Assembly: GCA_002791075.1 (NCBI GenBank)
Contig: PFWI01000020.1
Span: 1 to 7,808 of the forward strand
Direction of reading: 5' to 3'
DNA: 7,808 bases
Source of the DNA: a bacterium (Candidatus Ratteibacteria) CG_4_9_14_3_um_filter_41_21
GTDB lineage: Bacteria > Ratteibacteria > UBA8468
Within the stretch, counting starts at the first letter, position 1. Each line of letters starts with the position of its first letter. The notes beneath the pieces are model-generated. The model saw only the letters and a list, made by a program, of their open reading frames with translations. It was not told the origin of the DNA and ran no database searches. This document shows positions 3,926 through 7,808 of this stretch, in pieces. Position numbers and translations under genes: made by a program.

Positions 3926-4966
3926 ATGCAATTGAATGATTTAGTTGCTAAAACGGCTAACTGGATGAAAAATTCGAAAAACGGGGTTGTCCTTTCTTCC
4001 CGCATCAGACTGGCGAGGAACCTGGAGAATTTTCCTTTTCCTCATCGGGCCGGGGAAAAACAACTGCTTGAAATTGCCGGAAAAATCCGTCCTTTTTTAA
4101 AAGGGAATCTTGCTTTAAAGAATGCACTGGTTGTAGAGATGGATAAAATCGGCAGTTTAGACCGAGATTTTCTGATAGAACGCCATCTCATCAGCCCTCA
4201 ATATAAAACAGGCTCGGGGCGATTCCTCGTCATCGGAGAGGGGGAAACCGTCAGCATTATGGTTAACGAAGAAGACCATCTGCGCATCCAGGTATTAGAA
4301 TCAGGCCTGCAATTGAGAGATTGCTGGCTCCTGATGAATAAACTGGACGATGAATTAAACGAGAGCATTGGTTTTGCTTTCTCGGAAGACTTCGGGTATC
4401 TAACTGCCTGTCCCACCAACGTAGGAACGGGAATGCGGGCATCGGTAATGGTTCATCTTCCGGCTTTAAGCATCACCAGAGAGATTCATAAAGTTCTTCC
4501 TGCCCTCACCAAACTGGGAATTGTGGTAAGAGGAGTTTATGGAGAAGGAAGCGAAAGTAAAGGCAATATCTTCCAGGTCTCCAATGGGGCAACCCTGGGA
4601 AAACAGGAAGAAGAGATTGTTAACCAGATGGAAAGTCTGGTGAAACAACTGATCAATTATGAGAAAAAAGCTCAGAAAAATTTAATCTTTCGCCAAAAAG
4701 ACGCTTTTGAAAATGACATCTGGAGAGCCTACGGGATTTTACATAACTCCCGGCTTTTAAGCAGTCAGGAGTCAACCTCTCTTCTTTCCACCTTAAGATT
4801 AGGGACTGATTTAAACATAATTAACCTGAAAAGAGAGACAATTAATGAACTTTCTATTCTTACTCTTCCCGCTCATATCCAGAAAATCATCGGGAAAAGT
4901 TTATCCCCTCAGGAAAGGGATAGGGCGCGGGCAAAGTTAATCAGGGATAGGCTGAAAGAGAATTAA
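3926..4966 (+). CDS. mcsB: Protein arginine kinase McsB
   Basis: The 346-residue protein is a phosphagen-kinase-fold enzyme that phosphorylates arginine side chains and so marks proteins for ClpCP. Nucleotide-binding and catalytic segments appear in order: VVLSSRIRLARNL (21-33), DFLIERHLIS, the VNEEDHLRIQ loop (E115, E116, H118), CPTNVGTGMRASVMVHLP starting at C162, and RGVYGEGS. The C-terminal part has RAYGILHNSRLLSSQE and the pArg-receptor motif RDxxRA as RDRARA (331-336). All expected key motifs are present, so the enzyme should be active. The start is supported by the NWMK segment lying about where WMK lies in Bacillus McsB. The Shine-Dalgarno is poor. It follows mcsA after a 111-nt gap filled by a repeat. 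Length is close to the family norm. Confidence 0.93.
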   Translation: MQLNDLVAKTANWMKNSKNGVVLSSRIRLARNLENFPFPHRAGEKQLLEIAGKIRPFLKGNLALKNALVVEMDKIGSLDRDFLIERHLISPQYKTGSGRFLVIGEGETVSIMVNEEDHLRIQVLESGLQLRDCWLLMNKLDDELNESIGFAFSEDFGYLTACPTNVGTGMRASVMVHLPALSITREIHKVLPALTKLGIVVRGVYGEGSESKGNIFQVSNGATLGKQEEEIVNQMESLVKQLINYEKKAQKNLIFRQKDAFENDIWRAYGILHNSRLLSSQESTSLLSTLRLGTDLNIINLKRETINELSILTLPAHIQKIIGKSLSPQERDRARAKLIRDRLKEN

Positions 4967-4976
4967 AAGCGACGAA

Positions 4977-5057
4977 GTCATTGCGAGCCTTGTCATTGCG
5001 AGCGAACAGAGTGAACGTGGCAATCTCAATGAGATTCCTCGCTTTGCTCGGAATGAC
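4977..5057. repeat. GTCATTGCGAG-type interspersed palindromic repeat, copy 2
   Basis: It begins GTCATTGCGAGC and ends GCTCGGAATGAC, so the ends are near-perfect inverted arms. An additional GTCATTGCGAGC sits at 4992, giving a partial tandem start. It shares GTCATTGCGAG and GCAATCTC with the copy at 910-1003 but has a different interior. It begins 10 nt after the mcsB stop and could act as a transcript-end structure. Confidence 0.75.
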
Positions 5058-5068
5058 ACTTCGTGTCA
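5054..5068 (+). terminator. Small hairpin after the repeat downstream of mcsB
   Basis: TGACAC and GTGTCA pair around a TTC loop. GTTAAAAGGG follows, with no U tract, so intrinsic termination is weakly supported. Confidence 0.2.
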
Positions 5069-5077
5069 GTTAAAAGG

Positions 5078-5240
5078 GTAAGAGTTAAGTTATCCTGAAA
5101 TACCATATGATTACAGTGATTATAAAGGAGATTACAGTGATTTTTATCTTTAATCACCGTAATCAAGAAGTTTAATCTCTGTAATCAGTCCCAAAGGGAT
5201 GGCTTAGCCATAATAGTTTTAGAGAAACTAACCTATTACT
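5078..5240 (-). repeat. Right copy of long inverted repeat (163 nt)
   Basis: This is the inverted partner of 1783-1923. Differences are one substitution near 5091 and an extra 22 nt at 5190-5211. The four 13-nt motifs start at 5109, 5130, 5152 and 5174. The copy ends 3 nt before the clpC Shine-Dalgarno, so most of the clpC upstream region is repeat DNA. No confident promoter or known heat-shock operator is visible within it. Confidence 0.9.
5190..5211. repeat. 22-nt insertion in the right long repeat
   Basis: The insert starts CCCAAAGGGAT and ends in the near-palindrome ATGGCTTAGCCAT. It is absent from the left copy. With the preceding GT it gives GTCCCAAAGGGAT, the exact complement of 2291-2303 in the GC-rich segment after the tRNA. 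It is therefore probably a small interspersed palindrome placed in this copy after duplication, or lost from the other. Confidence 0.7.
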
Positions 5241-5243
5241 TAA

Positions 5244-5249
5244 AAGGAG
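5244..5249 (+). promoter_or_regulatory. clpC ribosome binding site
   Basis: AAGGAG lies 6 nt before the ATG at 5256. It is the strongest Shine-Dalgarno in the window and fixes the clpC start. It begins 3 nt after the end of the long repeat. Confidence 0.8.
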
Positions 5250-5255
5250 TAAAAA

Positions 5256-7682
5256 ATGTTTGAAAGGTTTACCAATCGGGTAAAGAAGGTTTTAGATTTA
5301 GCTAAGGAGCAGGCGCTGCGTTTGGGACACAATGAGATTCGGACCGAGCACTTACTCCTTGCCTTAATTCGCGAGGGTCAGGGAGTAGCAGTCGCCGCCC
5401 TGCAGATGATGGGCCTGGATTTGGAGCAGGTAAAGTTGGAGGTGGAAAAGCTAATTAGAGTCGGCATTCCCCTTTTAGTGATTGGAGACGTTCCCTTAAG
5501 CCGCCAGGGGAAAAAATCTCTGGAACTCGCGGTGGAAGAAGCCAGGGGTTTTGGTCATAACTATATCGGGACCGAGCACTTACTTCTTGGTTTAATCAGG
5601 GAAGGAAATGGTGTTGCCGCTCAAGTTCTTGATCAATTAGGAATTGTCCTGGAGAAAACCAAGGAAGTAATTATGCAACTTTTGGGTGGAGAAGCAAATG
5701 CGCCAAAAATGAAAGGCGAACCTTCCCACAAAACGCGGACAAAAACTCCGGCGCTTGACGCTTTTGGAGGAGACTTAACAAAATTAGCAAAAGAAGGAAA
5801 ACTTGACCCGGTTATCGGCCGGGAAAAAGAGATTGAAAGAATCACCCAAATTCTTTGCCGGAGAAAGAAAAATAACCCGGTTCTCCTGGGAGAGGCTGGA
5901 GTGGGGAAAACCGCCATCGTGGAGGGGTTTGCGCAAATTATCGCTTTGGGAAATGCCCCTGAAATTTTAAAGAATAAACGAGTAGTGATGCTTGACCTCA
6001 CCTCAATGGTAGCGGGAACAAAATACCGCGGAGAGTTTGAGCAGAGAATAAAAGCAGTGATGAATGAAATTGTCAATTCAAAGAATATTATCGTTTTCAT
6101 TGATGAACTCCACACTCTGGTAGGAGCAGGCGGAGCCGAAGGGGCAATTGATGCTTCCAATATTTTAAAACCTGCTTTATCCCGGGGAGAAATACAGTGT
6201 ATTGGCGCCACCACCCTTAATGAATACCGCAAATATATTGAAAAAGACGCTGCTTTAGAGAGGAGATTTCAGACGGTCATTGTAAATCCTCCTACAGCGG
6301 AAGAGACCATTGAAATTTTAAAGGGACTACGCGAAAAATACGAAACTCATCACAAATTAAAGATTACCGATGCTGCATTAGAATCCGCGGCCAGGCTTTC
6401 CGATCGCTACATTTCCGGAAGGTTCTTGCCGGATAAGGCGATTGATTTAGTTGATGAAGCGGCTTCCCGGCTCCGGCTAAATCTTTCCATTCTTCCCGGA
6501 GATTTAAAGGAGGAAGAGAAGAAAATTGCCAGGGTAAACGAGGAGAAGGAAGAGGCCAGTTCCCATCAGGATTTTGAAAAAGCGGCGAAATTGCGTGATA
6601 AAGAAAAAGAACTTAAGAGCAAATTTGAGGAAATGAAAAAGAAATGGCAAGCCACCGGACCAAAGAGGAAAAATGAGGTGGGCGAAGAGGATATTGCCAA
6701 CATTGTGGCTAACTGGACCGGTATTCCCGTAATCCAACTTCAGAAAAAAGAAAGCCAAAGATTATTGGAGATGGAGAAAGGACTTCATCAGACGGTAATC
6801 GGACAAGATGAAGCAATAATCGCTTTATCCCGGGCAATCAGAAGGTCCAGAGCCGGGCTCAAAGATGCCAAGCGCCCGATTGGTTCCTTTATCTTTTTAG
6901 GCCCCACCGGGGTCGGAAAAACCTTATTGGCGCGCGCATTAGCAGAATTCCTCTTCGGCTCTGAGGATGCTTTAATTCAGATTGATATGTCCGAATATAT
7001 GGAGAAATTTGCGGTAAGCCGGCTGGTGGGTGCTCCTCCGGGTTATGTCGGTTATGAGGAGGGAGGGCAACTCACGGAAAAAATCAGGAGAAAACCTTAT
7101 TCAATAATTCTTTTAGATGAAATTGAAAAGGCGCATCCGGATGTCTTTAACATCCTTTTGCAAATTCTGGAGGATGGAAGGCTCACTGATTCTTTGGGAA
7201 GAACCGTTGATTTTCGCAATTGCATCCTTATTATGACCTCAAATATAGGAACGGAAACTTTGAAGAAGCAGGGAGTTCTTGGTTTTAGCAAGCAGGACGA
7301 GGAAACCGGTTACGAAGCGATGAAGAGTAAATTACTGGAGGAGGCTAAACATACATTCCGGCCGGAGTTCCTTAACCGGCTTGATGAGGTTATTGTTTTC
7401 CGGACCTTGACTAAAGAGGAACTTTTAAAGATTACCGATCTGGAAATTGAAAAGGTTAGGGAAAGACTGGCCGAGCAGGATATTTCCATAGAAATGGACA
7501 AAAAAGCCAAGGATTTCTTAATCCGCAAAGGATATGACGAAAAACTCGGCGCCCGGCCGCTACGTAGAGTTATCTCCCACCACATTGAAGACCGGCTCAG
7601 CGAAGAGGTTCTCAAAGGCACATACAAGAAGGGAGCAAAAATCAAGGTTACCGCGGATGGGGAAAAATTGATCTTTAAGTAA
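5256..7682 (+). CDS. clpC: ClpC, AAA+ unfoldase of the ClpCP protease
   Basis: The 808-residue protein has the full class I Hsp100 layout and almost the Bacillus length. Two Clp-N repeats (about 1-70 and 80-145) start MFERFTNRVKKVLDLAKEQA and carry the paired TEHLLL..LIREG motifs. The D1 module has Walker A GEAGVGKT (212-219), Walker B FIDE (D283, E284) and pore segment KYRGEFEQR. A middle domain (about 400-475) contains the UVR-like segment HQDFEKAAKLRDKEKELK from residue 437. The D2 module has GPTGVGKT (549-556), LLDE (D621, E622), pore GYVG and sensor-2 GARPLRR from 765. The ClpP-docking tripeptide is LGF (675-677). ClpC unfolds substrates, including arginine-phosphorylated ones, into ClpP. 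McsA and McsB are immediately upstream; ctsR and clpP are not in the window. A HicA-like gene begins 16 nt after the stop. Confidence 0.97.
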   Translation: MFERFTNRVKKVLDLAKEQALRLGHNEIRTEHLLLALIREGQGVAVAALQMMGLDLEQVKLEVEKLIRVGIPLLVIGDVPLSRQGKKSLELAVEEARGFGHNYIGTEHLLLGLIREGNGVAAQVLDQLGIVLEKTKEVIMQLLGGEANAPKMKGEPSHKTRTKTPALDAFGGDLTKLAKEGKLDPVIGREKEIERITQILCRRKKNNPVLLGEAGVGKTAIVEGFAQIIALGNAPEILKNKRVVMLDLTSMVAGTKYRGEFEQRIKAVMNEIVNSKNIIVFIDELHTLVGAGGAEGAIDASNILKPALSRGEIQCIGATTLNEYRKYIEKDAALERRFQTVIVNPPTAEETIEILKGLREKYETHHKLKITDAALESAARLSDRYISGRFLPDKAIDLVDEAASRLRLNLSILPGDLKEEEKKIARVNEEKEEASSHQDFEKAAKLRDKEKELKSKFEEMKKKWQATGPKRKNEVGEEDIANIVANWTGIPVIQLQKKESQRLLEMEKGLHQTVIGQDEAIIALSRAIRRSRAGLKDAKRPIGSFIFLGPTGVGKTLLARALAEFLFGSEDALIQIDMSEYMEKFAVSRLVGAPPGYVGYEEGGQLTEKIRRKPYSIILLDEIEKAHPDVFNILLQILEDGRLTDSLGRTVDFRNCILIMTSNIGTETLKKQGVLGFSKQDEETGYEAMKSKLLEEAKHTFRPEFLNRLDEVIVFRTLTKEELLKITDLEIEKVRERLAEQDISIEMDKKAKDFLIRKGYDEKLGARPLRRVISHHIEDRLSEEVLKGTYKKGAKIKVTADGEKLIFK

Positions 7683-7698
7683 AAGGGAATAAATAATA

Positions 7699-7808
7699 AA
7701 TGAAATTTAGTAAATTAGTCAGAATTCTGAAACAGAATGGATTTGAACTTATTAAGGAAAAGGGGTCAATCAGGTATTATGGTAAATCTGGCTGGGATAG
7801 ATTGATTA
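7699..7808 (+). CDS. HicA-like toxin (type II toxin-antitoxin), N-terminal part
   Basis: The frame opens at ATG 7699 and runs off the window end, giving 36 residues. The opening MKFSKLVRILKQNGFELIKEKGS is the usual start of HicA proteins, small double-stranded-RNA-binding-fold mRNA interferases. The catalytic histidine normally found in the GSH segment is not present: the sequence reads GSIRYYGKSGWDRLI. It may be a divergent subfamily with a different active site, or an inactive homologue. A partner hicB would be expected just beyond the window. The start is 16 nt after the clpC stop, with only a weak AAGGG about 12 nt upstream, so read-through from clpC is possible. Confidence 0.7.

Noticed and set aside
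5058..5255. CtsR operator upstream of clpC
   Set aside because: No tandem GGTCAAA-type heptads were found; the region is almost wholly the long inverted repeat.
5633..7645. Several minus-strand frames opposite clpC (for example 5633-6232 and 7310-7645)
   Set aside because: They are antisense shadows of the intact clpC reading frame, with no start signals or recognisable domains.

Overview
The window is bacterial chromosomal DNA. It holds five intact protein genes or near neighbours of them, two genes cut by the window edges, one tRNA gene, and an unusually large amount of repeat-rich spacer DNA. The core is a protein quality-control set on the + strand: mcsA (zinc-finger activator), mcsB (protein arginine kinase) and clpC (AAA+ unfoldase of the ClpCP protease). 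This set is best known from Firmicutes, but the ctsR repressor gene that normally heads it is absent here. The mcsA gene is instead fused by overlap to an upstream ilvE-type aminotransferase gene. The AT-rich coding style, the lack of ctsR and the dense interspersed repeats suggest an uncultured candidate-phylum bacterium (Omnitrophota-like or similar) rather than a true Firmicute. That placement is an inference and weakly held.

Layout. 1-267: 3' part of a Schlafen/AlbA_2-type gene that ends abruptly at the end of its domain. 268-1127: about 860 bases without a convincing gene, containing a terminator-like hairpin, a promoter with a boxA-like motif, a 22-nt inverted pair, a 22-nt direct pair, a folded hairpin cluster and members of at least three interspersed repeat families. 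1128-1751: metallo-beta-lactamase-fold hydrolase. 1783-1923: left copy of a long inverted repeat. 1941-2025: tRNA-Leu(UAA). 2026-2410: GC-rich, hairpin-dense segment bounded by a 13-nt repeat of the tRNA 3' end. 2449-4966: ilvE, mcsA, mcsB, with a palindromic repeat filling the mcsA-mcsB gap. 4977-5240: a second GTCATTGC-type repeat, then the right copy of the long inverted repeat, which ends 3 nt before the clpC Shine-Dalgarno. 5256-7682: clpC. 7699-7808: start of a HicA-like toxin gene, cut by the window end.

How the genes work together. In characterised bacteria McsA activates McsB, McsB phosphorylates arginines on damaged or target proteins, and ClpC (with ClpP, not seen here) recognises and unfolds them. 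McsA and ClpC both carry a UVR-type coiled helix segment here. The catalytic and pArg-binding motifs of McsB and both ATPase modules of ClpC look intact, so the system is probably functional. No known heat-shock operator (CtsR box or CIRCE) was found before ilvE, mcsA, mcsB or clpC, so control must differ from the Firmicute model.

The most unusual feature is the pair of near-identical inverted copies (141 nt, one substitution and one 22-nt indel) at 1783-1923 and 5078-5240. They bracket tRNA-Leu, ilvE, mcsA and mcsB. Each copy contains four 13-nt GATTAC-type motifs spaced 21-22 nt apart, two in each orientation.
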